Positions 12,701 through 25,526 of a stretch of 64,000 nt of DNA are shown here, piece by piece. This DNA comes from Ptiloglossa arizonensis (Eukaryota > Arthropoda > Insecta > Hymenoptera > Colletidae). The notes below the pieces were generated by a model, which searched no databases, was not told the origin of the DNA, and was given only the letters and a program-made list of their open reading frames with translations. The translations under genes and the position numbers were made by a program. Position 1 is the first letter of the stretch. Each line of letters starts with the position of its first letter. The stretch is from positions 515,967 through 579,966 of the forward strand of contig NW_027478762.1 of assembly GCF_051014685.1 (NCBI RefSeq), written 5' to 3'.

Positions 12701-13929
12701 AGTTTGAAGTTATGGAATGGATGAGAAACCATCAAAATTGTCGCAATTGTGATGCTAGAAACGAATAACAGGAATGGCCTAGGGGAAAAGTACACACACC
12801 ATTGTAATCGGGCGAGTTTCTACTTTCAGATGCAACAGGAATTTCTCGATTTCGACAATCCGTTCGCGAGATATGGGAGTTTGAAGTTAAGGAGTGGTTG
12901 AGAAACCATCAAAATTTTCGCAAGTCTGATACTCGAAACCAATAACTACTATGGCCTAGGGCAAAAATGCACATACCGTTGTAATCGGGCGAGTTTCGGC
13001 TTTCAGATGCAACAGGAATTTCTCGAGTTCGTCAATCCGTTCGCGAGATATGGGAGTTTGAAGTTAAGGAAGGGTTGAGAAACCATCAAAATTTTCGCAA
13101 GTCTGATACTCGAAACCAATGACTGGAATGGCCTAGGGGAAAAGTAAACACACACCATTGTAATCGGGCGAGTTTCTACTTTCAGATGCAACAGGAATTT
13201 CTCGAGTTCGTCAATCCGTTCGCGAGATACGGGAGTTTGAAGTTAAGGAATGGTTGAGGAACCATCACAATTTTCGCAAGTCTGATACCCGAAACCAATA
13301 ACTACTATGGCCTAGGGCAGAAATACAAATACCGTTGTAATCGGGAGAGTTTCTACTTCCTGATGCAACAGAAATTTTCCGAATTCGTGAAACCGTTCGC
13401 GAAATATTGGAGTTTGGAGTTAAGGAATGGCTGAGAATCCATAAAAATTTTCGCAAGTCTGATACTCGAAACCAATAACTACTATGGCCTAGGGCAAAAA
13501 TGCACATACCGTTGTAACAGGGCGAGCTTCGGCTTTCAGATGCAACAGGAATTTCTCGAGTTCGTCAATCCGTTCGCGAGATATGGGAGTTTGAAGTTAA
13601 GGAATGGTTGAGAAACCATCAAAATTTTCGCTGGTCTGATACTCGAAACCAATAACTGGAATGGCCTAGGGGAAAAGTACACACACCATTGTAATCGGGC
13701 GAGATTCTGCTTTCAGGTGCAACAGGAATTTCTCGTGTTCGTCAATCCGTTCGCGAGATATGGGAGTTTGAAGTTAAGGAATGGTTGAGAAACCATCAAA
13801 ATTCTCGCTGGTCTGATACTCGAAACCAACAACTGGAATGGCCTAGGGGAAAGGTACACACACATCATTGTAATCGGGCTAGTTTCTACTTTCAGATGGA
13901 ACAGGAATTTCTCGAGTTCGACATTCCGT
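9765..13929. repeat. Irregular satellite block rich in GGGCTAG and CACATATCTTTG monomers
   Basis: About 23 monomers. Three haplotypes of the region after CTCGAAACCAATAAC alternate: ACTGGAATGG with CACACACCATTG, ACTACTATGG with CACATACCGTTG, and ACTACAAAGG with CACATATCTTTG. The last two and the GGGCTAGTTTCTAC variant become common here and are carried into the following HOR. Copies resemble each other at one- to three-monomer spacing but I could not define a stable period. Confidence 0.8.
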
Positions 13930-14540
13930 TCGCGAGATATGGGAGTTTGAAGTGAAGGAATGGTTGAGAAACCATCAAAATTTTCGCAAGTCTGATACTC
14001 AAAACCAATAACTACAAAGGCCTAGGGGAAAAACACACATATCTTTGTAATCGAGCGAGTTTCTACTTTCAGATGGAACAGGAATTTCTCGAGTGCGTCA
14101 ATCCGTTCGCGAGATATGGGAGTTTGAAGTTAAGGAATGGTTGAGAAACCATCACAATTTTCGCAAATCTGATACCCGAAACCTATAACTACTATGGCCT
14201 AGGGCAAAAATACACATACCGTTGTAATCGGGCGAGTTTCTGTTTCAGATGCAATAGGAAATTCTCGAGTTCGTCAATCCGTTCGCGAGATATGGGAGTT
14301 CGAAATTGAGGAATGGTTGAGAAACCATCAAAATTTTCGCAAGTCTGATACTCGAAACCAATAACTGGAATGGCCTAGGGGAAAAGTACACACACCATTG
14401 TAATCGGGCGAGTTTCTGCTTTCAGATGCAACAGGAATTTCTCGAGTTCGTCAGGCGTTCGCGAGATATGGGAGTTCGAAGTTAAGGAATGCTTGAGAAA
14501 CCATCAAAATTTTCGCAACTCTGATACTCGAAACCAATAA

Positions 14541-16317
14541 CTATAATACTATCGCCTAGGGCAAAAATGCACATACCGTTGTAATCGGGCGAGTTTCTGC
14601 TTTCAGATGCAACAGGAACTTCTCGAGTTCGTCAATCCGTTCGCGAGATATGGGAGTTTGAAGTTAAGGAGTGGTTGAGAATCCATCAAAATTTTCGCTG
14701 GTCTGATACTCGAAACCAACAACTGGAATGGCCTAGGGGAAAGGTACACACACATCATTGTAATCGGGCGAGTTTCTACTTTCAGATAGAACAGGAATTT
14801 CTCGAGTTCGTCATTCCGTTCGCGAGATATGGGAGTTTGAAGTGAAGGAATGGTTGAGAAACCATCAAAATTTTCGCTGGTCTGATACTCGAAACCAACA
14901 ACTGGAATGGCCTAGGGGAAAAGTACACACACATCATTGTAATCGAGCGAGTTTCTACTTTCAGATGCAACAGGAATTTCTCGAGTTCGTCAATCCGTTC
15001 GCGAGATATGGGAGTTTGAAGTTAAGGAATGGTTGAGAAACCATCACAATTTTCGCAAATCTGATACCCGAAACCTATAACTACTATGGCCTAGGGCAAA
15101 AATACACATACCGTTGTAATCGGGCGAGTTTCTGTTTCAGATGCAATAGGAAATTCTCGAGTTCGTCAATCCGTTCGCGAGATATGGGAGTTCGAAATTG
15201 AGGAATGGTTGAGAAACCATCAAAATTTTCGCAAGTCTGATACTCGAAACCAATAACTGGAATGGCCTAGGGGAAAAGTACACACACCATTGTAATCGGG
15301 CTAGTTTCTACTTTCAGATGCAACAGGAATTTCTCGAGTTCGTCAATCCGTTCGCGAGATATGGGAGTTTGAAGTTAAGGAATGGTTGAGAAACCATCAA
15401 AATGTTCGCAAGTCTGATACTCGATACCAATAACTACAATGACCTAGGGGAAAAACACACATATCTTTGTAATCGAGCGAGTTTCTACTTTCAGAGGCAA
15501 TAGGAAATTCTAGAGTTCGTCAATCCGTTCGCGAGATATGGGAGTTTGAAGTTAAGGAATGGTTGAGAAACCATCAAAATTTTCGCTGGTCTGATACTCG
15601 AAACCAGTAACTGGAATGGCCTAGGGGAAAAGTACACACACCATTGTAATCGGGCTAGTTTCTACTTCCAGATGCAATAGGAAATTCTCGAGTTCGTCAG
15701 TCCGTTCGCGAGATATGGGAGTTTGAACTTAAGGAATGGTTGAGAAACCATCAAAATTTTCGCTGGTCTGATACTCGAAACCAATAACTGGAATGGCCTA
15801 GGGCAAAAGTACACACACCATTGTCATCGGGCTAGTTTCTACTTCCAGATGCAATAGGAAATTCTCGAGTTCGTCAATCCGTTCGCGAGATATGGGAGTT
15901 TGAAGTTAAGGAATGGTAGAGAAACCATCAAAATTTTCGCAAGTCTGATACTCGAAACCAATAACTACTATGGCCTAGGGGAAAAACACACATATCTTTG
16001 TAATCGAGCGAGTTTCTGCTTCCAGATGCAACAGGAATTTCTCGAGTGCGTCAATCCGTTCACGAGATATGGGAGTTTGAAGTTAAGGAATGGTTGAGAA
16101 ACCATCAAAATGTTCGCAAGTCTGATACTCGAAACCAATAACTACAAAGGCCTAGGGGAAAAACACACATATTTTTGTAATCGGGCGAGTTTCTGCTTCC
16201 AGATGCAACAGGAATTTCTCGAGTTCGTCAGGCGTTCGCGAGATATGGGAGTTCGAAGTTAAGGAATGCTTGAGAAACCATCAAAATTTTCGCAACTCTG
16301 ATACTCGAAACCAATAA
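14541..16317. repeat. 10-mer HOR unit 1 (1777 bp)
   Basis: Measured from one TAATA-insertion monomer to the next. This marker monomer carries a 5-bp insertion giving CTATAATACTATCGCC where others have CTACTATGGCC. It is preceded by a monomer with GTTCGTCAGGCGTTCGC, one base shorter than the usual GTTCGTCAATCCGTTCGC. Ten monomers plus these indels account for 1777 bp. This copy shows none of the single-base indels seen in later units and serves as the clean reference. Confidence 0.9.
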
Positions 16318-18091
16318 CTATAATACTATCGCCTAGGGCAAAAATGCATATACCGTTGTAATCGGGCGAGTTTCTGCTTTCAGATGCAACAGGAACTTCT
16401 CGAGTTCGTCAATCCGTTCGCGAGATATGGGAGTTTGAAGTTAAGGAGTGGTTGAGAATCCATCAAAATTTTCGCTGGTCTGATACTCGAAACCAACAAC
16501 TGGAATGGCCTAGGGGAAAGGTACACACACATCATTGTAATCGGGCGAGTTTCTACTTTCAGATAGAACAGGAATTTCTCGAGTTCGTCATTCCGTTCGC
16601 GAGATATGGGAGTTTGAAGTGAAGGAATGGTTGAGAAACCATCAAAATTTTCACTGGTCTGATACTCGAAACCAACAACTGGAATGGCCTAGGGGAAAAG
16701 TACACACACATCATTGTAATCGAGCGAGTTTCTACTTTCAGATGCAACAGGAATTTCTCGAGTTCGTCAATCCGTTCGCGAGATATGGGAGTTTGAAGTT
16801 AAGGAATGGTTGAGAAACCATCACAATTTTCGCAATCTGATACCCGAAACCTATAACTACTATGGCCTAGGGCAAAAATACACATACCGTTGTAATCGGC
16901 GAGTTTCTGTTTCAGATGCAATAGGAAATTCTCGAGTTCGTCAATCCGTTCGCGAGATATGGGAGTTCGAAATTGAGGAATGGTTGAGAAACCATCAAAA
17001 TTTTCGCAAGTCTGATACTCGAAACCAATAACTGGAATGGCCTAGGGGAAAAGTACACACACCATTGTAATCGGGCTAGTTTCTACTTTCAGATGCAACA
17101 GGAATTTCTCGAGTTCGTCAATCCGTTCGCGAGATATGGGAGTTTGAAGTTAAGGAATGGTTGAGAAACCATCAAAATGTTCGCAAGTCTGATACTCGAT
17201 ACCAATAACTACAATGACCTAGGGGAAAAACACAACATATCTTTGTAATCGAGCGAGTTTCTACTTTCAGAGGCAATAGGAAATTCTAGAGTTCGTCAAT
17301 CCGTTCGCGAGATATGGGAGTTTGAAGTTAAGGAATGGTTGAGAAACCATCAAAATTTTCGCTGGTCTGATACCCGAAACCAGTAACTGGAATGGCCTAG
17401 GGGAAAAGTACACACACCATTGTAATCGGGCTAGTTTCTACTTCCAGATGCAATAGGAAATTCTCGAGTTCGTCAGTCCGTTCGCGAGATATGGGAGTTT
17501 GAACTTAAGGAATGGTTGAGAAACCATCAAAATTTTCGCTGGTCTGATACTCGAAACCAATAACTGGAATGGCCTAGGGCAAAAGTACACACACCATTGT
17601 CATCGGGCTAGTTTCTACTTCCAGATGCAATAGGAAATTCTCGAGTTCGTCAATCCGTTCGCGAGATATGGGAGTTTGAAGTTAAGGAATGGTAGAGAAA
17701 CCATCAAAATTTTCGCAAGTCTGATACTCGAAACCAATAACTACTATGGCCTAGGGAAAAACACACATATCTTTGTAATCGAGCGAGTTTCTGCTTCCAG
17801 ATGCAACAGGAATTCTCGAGTGCGTCAATCCGTTCACGAGATATGGGAGTTTGAAGTTAAGGAATGGTTGAGAAACCATCAAAATGTTCGCAAGTCTGAT
17901 ACTCGAAACCAATAACTACAAAGGCCTAGGGGAAAAACACACATATTTTTGTAATCGGGCGAGTTTCTGCTTCCAGATGCAACAGGAATTTCTCGAGTTC
18001 GTCAGGCGTTCGCGAGATATGGGAGTTCGAAGTTAAGGAATGCTTGAGAAACCATCAAAATTTTCGCAACTCTGATACTCGAAACCAATAA
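16318..18091. repeat. 10-mer HOR unit 2 (1774 bp, indel-rich)
   Basis: Same monomer order as the preceding unit, bounded by TAATA-insertion monomers. It is 3 bp shorter because of scattered single-base changes: CGCAATCTG for CGCAAATCTG near 16833, AATCGGCGAG for AATCGGGCGAG near 16899, CACAACATATC near 17234, CCTAGGGAAAA near 17755 and GGAATTCTCGAG near 17813. These lie mostly in homopolymers and are absent from the parallel units. Confidence 0.88.
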
Positions 18092-18981
18092 CTATAATAC
18101 TATCGCCTAGGGCAAAAAATGCATATACCGTTGTAATCGGGCGAGTTTCTGCTTTCAGATGCAACAGGAACTTCTCGAGTTCGTCAATCCGTTCGCGAGA
18201 TATGGGAGTTTGAAGTTAAGGAGTGGTTGAGAATCCATCAAAATTTTCGCTGGTCTGATACTCGAAACCAACCACTGGAATGGCCTAGGGAAAGGTACAC
18301 ACACATCATTGTAATCGGGCGAGTTTCTACTTTCAGATAGAACAGGAATTTCTCGAGTTCGTCATTCCGTTCGCGAGATATGGGAGTTTGAAGTGAAGGA
18401 ATGGTTGAGAAACCATCAAAATTTTCGCAAGTCTGATACTCAAAACCAATAACTACAAAGGCCTAGGGGAAAAACACACATATCTTTGTAATCGAGCGAG
18501 GTTTCTACTTTCAGATGGAACAGGAATTTCTCGAGTGCGTCAATCCGTTCGCGAGATATGGGAGTTTGAAGTTAAGGAATGGTTGAGAAACCATCACAAT
18601 TTTCGCAAATCTGATACCGAAACCTATAACTACTATGGCCTAGGGCAAAAATACACATACCGTTGTAATCGGGCGAGTTTCTGTTTCAGATGCAATAGGA
18701 AATTCTCGAGTTCGTCAATCCGTTCGCGAGATATGGGAGTTCGAAATTGAGGAATGGTTGAGAAACCATCAAAATTTTCGCAAGTCTGATACTCGAAACC
18801 AATAACTGGAATGGCCTAGGGGAAAAGTACACACACCATTGTAATCGGGCGAGTTTCTGCTTTCAGATGCAACAGGAATTTCTCGAGTTCGTCAGGCGTT
18901 CGCGAGATATGGGAGTTCGAAGTTAAGGAATGCTTGAGAAACCATCAAAATTTTCGCAACTCTGATACTCGAAACCAATAA
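18092..18981. repeat. Half HOR unit, 5 monomers (890 bp)
   Basis: The interval between consecutive TAATA-insertion monomers is here only 890 bp, half the normal spacing. The segment joins the start of a 10-mer unit to a stretch matching 13960-14540, including ACTCAAAACC and AGATGGAACAGG. It therefore marks the seam between the two 4440-bp super-units. It also carries several one-base indels (near 18115, 18288, 18500 and 18617). Confidence 0.85.
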
Positions 18982-20757
18982 CTATAATACTATCGCCTAG
19001 GGCAAAAATGCACATACCGTTGTAATCGGGCGAGTTTCTGCTTTCAGATGCAACAGGAACTTCTCGAGTTCGTCAATCCGTTCGCGAGATATGGGAGTTT
19101 GAAGTTAAGGAGTGGTTGAGAATCCATCAAAATTTTCGCTGGTCTGATACTCGAAACCAACAACTGGAATGGCCTAGGGGAAAGGTACACACACATCATT
19201 GTAATCGGCGAGTTTCTACTTTCAGATAGAACAGGAATTTCTCGAGTTCGTCATTCCGTTCGCGAGATATGGGAGTTTGAAGTGAAGGAATGGTTGAGAA
19301 ACCATCAAAATTTTCGCTGGTCTGATACTCGAAACCAACAACTGGAATGGCCTAGGGGAAAAGTACACACACATCATTGTAATCGAGCGAGTTTCTACTT
19401 TCAGATGCAACAGGAATTTCTCGAGTTCGTCAATCCGTTCGCGAGATATGGGAGTTTGAAGTTAAGGAATGGTTGAGAAACCATCACAATTTTCGCAAAT
19501 CTGATACCCGAAACCTATAACTACTATGGCCTAGGGCAAAAATACACATACCGTTGTAATCGGGCGAGTTTCTGTTTCAGATGCAATAGGAAATTCTCGA
19601 GTTCGTCAATCCGTTCGCGAGATATGGGAGTTCGAAATTGAGGAATGGTTGAGAAACCATCAAAATTTTCGCAAGTCTGATACTCGAAACCAATAACTGG
19701 AATGGCCTAGGGGAAAAGTACACACACCATTGTAATCGGGCTAGTTTCTACTTTCAGATGCAACAGGAATTTCTCGAGTTCGTCAATCCGTTCGCGAGAT
19801 ATGGGAGTTTGAAGTTAAGGAATGGTTGAGAAACCATCAAAATGTTCGCAAGTCTGATACTCGATACCAATAACTACAATGACCTAGGGGAAAAACACAC
19901 ATATCTTTGTAATCGAGCGAGTTTCTACTTTCAGAGGCAATAGGAAATTCTAGAGTTCGTCAATCCGTTCGCGAGATATGGGAGTTTGAAGTTAAGGAAT
20001 GGTTGAGAAACCATCAAAAATTTTCGCTGGTCTGATACTCGAAACAGTAACTGGAATGGCCTAGGGGAAAAGTACACACACCATTGTAATCGGGCTAGTT
20101 TTCTACTTCCAGATGCAATAGAAATTCTCGAGTTCGTCAGTCCGTTCGCGAGATATGGGAGTTTGAACTTAAGGAATGGTTGAGAAACCATCAAAATTTT
20201 CGCTGGTCTGATACTCGAAACCAATAACTGGAATGGCCTAGGGCAAAAGTACACACACCATTGTCATCGGGCTAGTTTCTACTTCCAGATGCAATAGGAA
20301 ATTCTCGAGTTCGTCAATCCGTTCGCGAGATATGGGAGTTTGAAGTTAAGGAATGGTAGAGAAACCATCAAAATTTTCGCAAGTCTGATACTCGAAACCA
20401 ATAACTACTATGGCCTAGGGGAAAAACACACATATCTTTGTAATCGAGCGAGTTTCTGCTTCCAGATGCAACAGGAATTTCTCGAGTGCGTCAATCCGTT
20501 CACGAGATATGGGAGTTTGAAGTTAAGGAATGGTTGAGAAACCATCAAAATGTTCGCAAGTCTGATACTCGAAACCAATAACTACAAAGGCCTAGGGGAA
20601 AAACACACATATTTTTGTAATCGGGCGAGTTTCTGCTTCCAGATGCAACAGGAATTTCTCGAGTTCGTCAGGCGTTCGCGAGATATGGGAGTTCGAAGTT
20701 AAGGAATGCTTGAGAAACCATCAAAATTTTCGCAACTCTGATACTCGAAACCAATAA
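18982..20757. repeat. 10-mer HOR unit 3 (1776 bp)
   Basis: Full ten-monomer unit between TAATA-insertion monomers, colinear with unit 1. Single-base departures near 19209, 20016, 20044, 20100 and 20121 fall in short runs of G, A, C and T, and nearly cancel in length. These are the last of the indel cluster; the next unit is clean. Confidence 0.88.
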
Positions 20758-22534
20758 CTATAATACTATCGCCTAGGGCAAAAATGCATATACCGTTGTA
20801 ATCGGGCGAGTTTCTGCTTTCAGATGCAACAGGAACTTCTCGAGTTCGTCAATCCGTTCGCGAGATATGGGAGTTTGAAGTTAAGGAGTGGTTGAGAATC
20901 CATCAAAATTTTCGCTGGTCTGATACTCGAAACCAACAACTGGAATGGCCTAGGGGAAAGGTACACACACATCATTGTAATCGGGCGAGTTTCTACTTTC
21001 AGATAGAACAGGAATTTCTCGAGTTCGTCATTCCGTTCGCGAGATATGGGAGTTTGAAGTGAAGGAATGGTTGAGAAACCATCAAAATTTTCACTGGTCT
21101 GATACTCGAAACCAACAACTGGAATGGCCTAGGGGAAAAGTACACACACATCATTGTAATCGAGCGAGTTTCTACTTTCAGATGCAACAGGAATTTCTCG
21201 AGTTCGTCAATCCGTTCGCGAGATATGGGAGTTTGAAGTTAAGGAATGGTTGAGAAACCATCACAATTTTCGCAAATCTGATACCCGAAACCTATAACTA
21301 CTATGGCCTAGGGCAAAAATACACATACCGTTGTAATCGGGCGAGTTTCTGTTTCAGATGCAATAGGAAATTCTCGAGTTCGTCAATCCGTTCGCGAGAT
21401 ATGGGAGTTCGAAATTGAGGAATGGTTGAGAAACCATCAAAATTTTCGCAAGTCTGATACTCGAAACCAATAACTGGAATGGCCTAGGGGAAAAGTACAC
21501 ACACCATTGTAATCGGGCTAGTTTCTACTTTCAGATGCAACAGGAATTTCTCGAGTTCGTCAATCCGTTCGCGAGATATGGGAGTTTGAAGTTAAGGAAT
21601 GGTTGAGAAACCATCAAAATGTTCGCAAGTCTGATACTCGATACCAATAACTACAATGACCTAGGGGAAAAACACACATATCTTTGTAATCGAGCGAGTT
21701 TCTACTTTCAGAGGCAATAGGAAATTCTAGAGTTCGTCAATCCGTTCGCGAGATATGGGAGTTTGAAGTTAAGGAATGGTTGAGAAACCATCAAAATTTT
21801 CGCTGGTCTGATACTCGAAACCAGTAACTGGAATGGCCTAGGGGAAAAGTACACACACCATTGTAATCGGGCTAGTTTCTACTTCCAGATGCAATAGGAA
21901 ATTCTCGAGTTCGTCAGTCCGTTCGCGAGATATGGGAGTTTGAACTTAAGGAATGGTTGAGAAACCATCAAAATTTTCGCTGGTCTGATACTCGAAACCA
22001 ATAACTGGAATGGCCTAGGGCAAAAGTACACACACCATTGTCATCGGGCTAGTTTCTACTTCCAGATGCAATAGGAAATTCTCGAGTTCGTCAATCCGTT
22101 CGCGAGATATGGGAGTTTGAAGTTAAGGAATGGTAGAGAAACCATCAAAATTTTCGCAAGTCTGATACTCGAAACCAATAACTACTATGGCCTAGGGGAA
22201 AAACACACATATCTTTGTAATCGAGCGAGTTTCTGCTTCCAGATGCAACAGGAATTTCTCGAGTGCGTCAATCCGTTCACGAGATATGGGAGTTTGAAGT
22301 TAAGGAATGGTTGAGAAACCATCAAAATGTTCGCAAGTCTGATACTCGAAACCAATAACTACAAAGGCCTAGGGGAAAAACACACATATTTTTGTAATCG
22401 GGCGAGTTTCTGCTTCCAGATGCAACAGGAATTTCTCGAGTTCGTCAGGCGTTCGCGAGATATGGGAGTTCGAAGTTAAGGAATGCTTGAGAAACCATCA
22501 AAATTTTCGCAACTCTGATACTCGAAACCAATAA
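20758..22534. repeat. 10-mer HOR unit 4 (1777 bp)
   Basis: Full unit of exactly the same length as unit 1. It shares TTTTCACTGGTCTG with unit 2, in keeping with the 4440-bp super-period. I saw no private single-base indels. The following unit begins normally but is truncated, with only 1249 bp to the next TAATA-type monomer. Confidence 0.9.
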
Positions 22535-22813
22535 CTATAATACTATCGCCTAGGGCAAAAATGCATATACCGTTGTAATCGGGCGAGTTTCTGCTTTCAG
22601 ATGCAACAGGAACTTCTCGAGTTCGTCAATCCGTTCGCGAGATATGGGAGTTTGAAGTTAAGGAGTGGTTGAGAATCCATCAAAATTTTCGCTGGTCTGA
22701 TACTCGAAACCAACCACTGGAATGGCCTAGGGGAAAGGTACACACACATCATTGTAATCGGGCGAGTTTCTACTTTCAGATAGAACAGGAATTTCTCGAG
22801 TTCGTCATTCCGT

Positions 22814-25526
22814 TCGCGAGATATGGGAGTTTGAAGTGAAGGAATGGTTGAGAAACCATCAAAATTTTCGCTGGTCTGATACTCGAAACCAACAACTGGA
22901 ATGGCCTAGGGGAAAAGTACACACACATCATTGTAATCGAGCGAGTTTCTACTTTCAGATGCAACAGGAATTTCTCGAGTTCGTCAATCCGTTCGCGAGA
23001 TATGGGAGTTTGAAGTTAAGGAATGGTTGAGAAACCATCACAATTTTCGCAAATCTGATACCCGAAACCTATAACTACTATGGCCTAGGGCAAAAATACA
23101 CATACCGTTGTAATCGGGCGAGTTTCTGCTTTCAGATGCAACAGGAACTTCTCGAGTTCGTCAATCCGTTCGCGGGATATGGGAGTTTGAAGTTAAGAAG
23201 TGGTTGAGAATCCATCAAAATTTTCGCTGGTCTGATACTCGAAACCAACAACTGGAATGGCCTAGGGGAAAGGTACACACACATCATTGTAATCGGGCGA
23301 GTTTCTACTTTCAGATAGAACAGGAATTTCTCGAGTTCGTCATTCCGTTCGCGAGATATGGGAGTTTGAAGTTTAGGAATGGTTGAGAAACCATCAAAAT
23401 TTTCGCAAGTCTGATACTCGAAACCAATAACTACAAAGGCCTAGGGGAAAAACACACATATTTTTGTAATCGGGCGAGTTTCTGCTTCCAGATGCAACAG
23501 GAATTTCTCGAGTTCGTCAATCCGTTCACGAGATATGGGAGTTTGAAGTTAAGGAATGGTTGAGGAACCATCACAATTTTCGCAAGTCTGATACTCGAAA
23601 CCAATAACTACTATGGCCTAGGGCGAAAGTACACACACCATTGTAATCGGGCGAGTTTCTGCTTTCAGATGCAACAGGAATTTCTCGAGTTCGTCAGGCG
23701 TTCGCGAGATATGGGAGTTCGAAGTTAAGGAATGCTTGAGAAACCATAAAAATTTTCGCAACTCTGATACTCGAAACCAATAACTATAATACCATGGCCT
23801 AGGGCAAAAATGCATATACCGTTGTAATCGGGCGAGTTTCTGCTTTCAGATGCAACAGGAACTTCTCGAGTTCGTCAATCCGTTCGCGGGATATGGGAGT
23901 TTGAAGTTAAGAAGTGGTTGAGAATCCATCAAAATTTTCGCTGGTCTGATACTCGAAACCAACAACTGGAATGGCCTAGGGGAAAGGTACACACACATCA
24001 TTGTAATCGGGCGAGTTTCTACTTTCAGATAGAACAGGAATTTCTCGAGTTCGTCATTCCGTTCGCGAGATATGGGAGTTTGAAGTGAAGGAATGGTTGA
24101 GAAACCATCAAAATTTTCGCAAGTCTGATACTCGAAACCAATAACTACAAAGGCCTAGGGGAAAAACACACATATTTTTGTAATCGGGCGAGTTTCTGCT
24201 TCCAGATGCAACAGGAATTTCTCGAGTGCGTCAATCCGTTCACGAGATATGGGAGTTTGAAGTTAAGGAATGGTTGAGGAACCATCACAATTTTCGCAAG
24301 TCTGATACTCGAAACCAATAACTACTATGGCCTAGGGCGAAAGTACACACACCATTGTAATCGGGCGAGTTTCTGCTTTCAGATGCAACAGGAATTTCTC
24401 GAGTTCGTCAGGCGTTCGCGAGATATGGGAGTTCGAAGTTAAGGAATGCTTGAGAAACCATAAAAATTTTCGCAACTCTGATACTCGAAACCAATAACTA
24501 TAATACCATGGCCTAGGGCAAAAATGCATATACCGTTGTAATCGGGCGAGTTTCTGCTTTCAGATGCAACAGGAACTTCTCGAGTTCGTCAATCCGTTCG
24601 CGAGATATGGGAGTTTGAAGTTAAGAAGTGGTTGAGAATCCATCAAAATTTTCGCTGGTCTGATACTCGAAACCAACAACTGGAATGGCCTAGGGGAAAG
24701 GTACACACACATCATTGTAATCGGGCGAGTTTCTACTTTCAGATAGAACAGGAATTTCTCGAGTTCGTCATTCCGTTCGCGAGATATGGGAGTTTGAAGT
24801 GAAGGAATGGTTGAGAAACCATCAAAATTTTCGCAAGTCTGATACTCGAAACCAATAACTACAAAGGCCTAGGGGAAAAACACACATATCTTTGTAATCG
24901 AGCGAGTTTCTACTTTCAGATGCAATAGGAAATTCTCGAGTTCGTCAATCCGTTCGCGAGATATGGGAGTTTGAAGTTAAGGAATGGTTGAGAAACCATC
25001 AAAATTTTCGCTGGTCTGATACTCGAAACCAATAACTGGAATGGCCTAGGGGAAAAGTACACACACCATTGTAATCGGGCTAGTTTCTACTTCCAGATGC
25101 AATAGGAAATTCTCGAGTTCGTCATTCCGTTCGCGAGATATGGGAGTTTGAAGTTAAGGAATGGTTGAGGAACGATCACAATTTTCGCAAGTCTGATACT
25201 CGAAACCAATAACTACTATGGCCTAGGGCGAAAGTACACACACCATTGTAATCGGGCGAGTTTCTGCTTTCAGATGCAACAGGAATTTCTCGAGTTCGTC
25301 AATCCGTTCGCGAGATATGGGAGTTTGAAGTTAAGGAATGGTTGAGAAACCATCAAAATTTTCGCAAGTCTGATACTCGAAACCAATAACTACAAAGGCC
25401 TAGGGGAAAAAGACACATATCTTTGTAATCGAGCGAGTTTCTACTTTCAGATGCAATAGGAAATTCTCGAGTTCATCAGTCTGTTCGCGAGATATGGGAG
25501 TTTGAAGTTAAGGAATGGTTGAGAAA
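22814..25526. repeat. Degenerate HOR edge with 714-bp tetramer repeated
   Basis: Past the last full unit, a four-monomer unit of 714 bp is tandemly repeated: copies at about 23110-23823 and 23824-24537, then a partial copy to about 24888. The variant TTAAGAAGTGGTTGAG recurs at about 23192, 23906 and 24620, exactly 714 apart. The TAATA insertion persists at 23784 and 24498 but now reads TAATACCATGGCC. The remaining monomers to 25526 are transitional. Confidence 0.85.

Larger units (their letters stand above)
13930..18371. repeat. 25-mer super-HOR, copy 1 (about 4440 bp)
   Basis: This block matches the next 4.4 kb at an offset of about 4440-4442 bp. Phase-specific variants show the large period: ACTCAAAACCAATAAC with AGATGGAACAGG occurs at about 13990 and 18430, TTTTCACTGGTCTG occurs near 16650 and 21090, and CCAACCACTGG occurs at 18269 and 22711 while other copies read CCAACAACTGG. 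Inside lie a half unit plus two 10-mer units of about 1777 bp. The exact left edge is uncertain by about 150 bp because similarity fades gradually. Confidence 0.85.
18372..22813. repeat. 25-mer super-HOR, copy 2 (about 4440 bp)
   Basis: Second copy of the large unit, adjacent to the first. It contains the same order of a 5-monomer half unit (about 890 bp) followed by two 10-mers. Small open frames at equivalent positions in the two copies differ by exactly 4440 bp (14782 and 19222, 15900 and 20340, 16559 and 20999). Several single-base indels in its first half have no counterpart in the other copies and are probably sequence errors. Confidence 0.85.

Noticed and set aside
13930..22813. TAATA insertion as a TATA-box promoter
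   Set aside because: It is a 5-bp insertion in one monomer type with no other promoter context; it serves only as a lineage marker.
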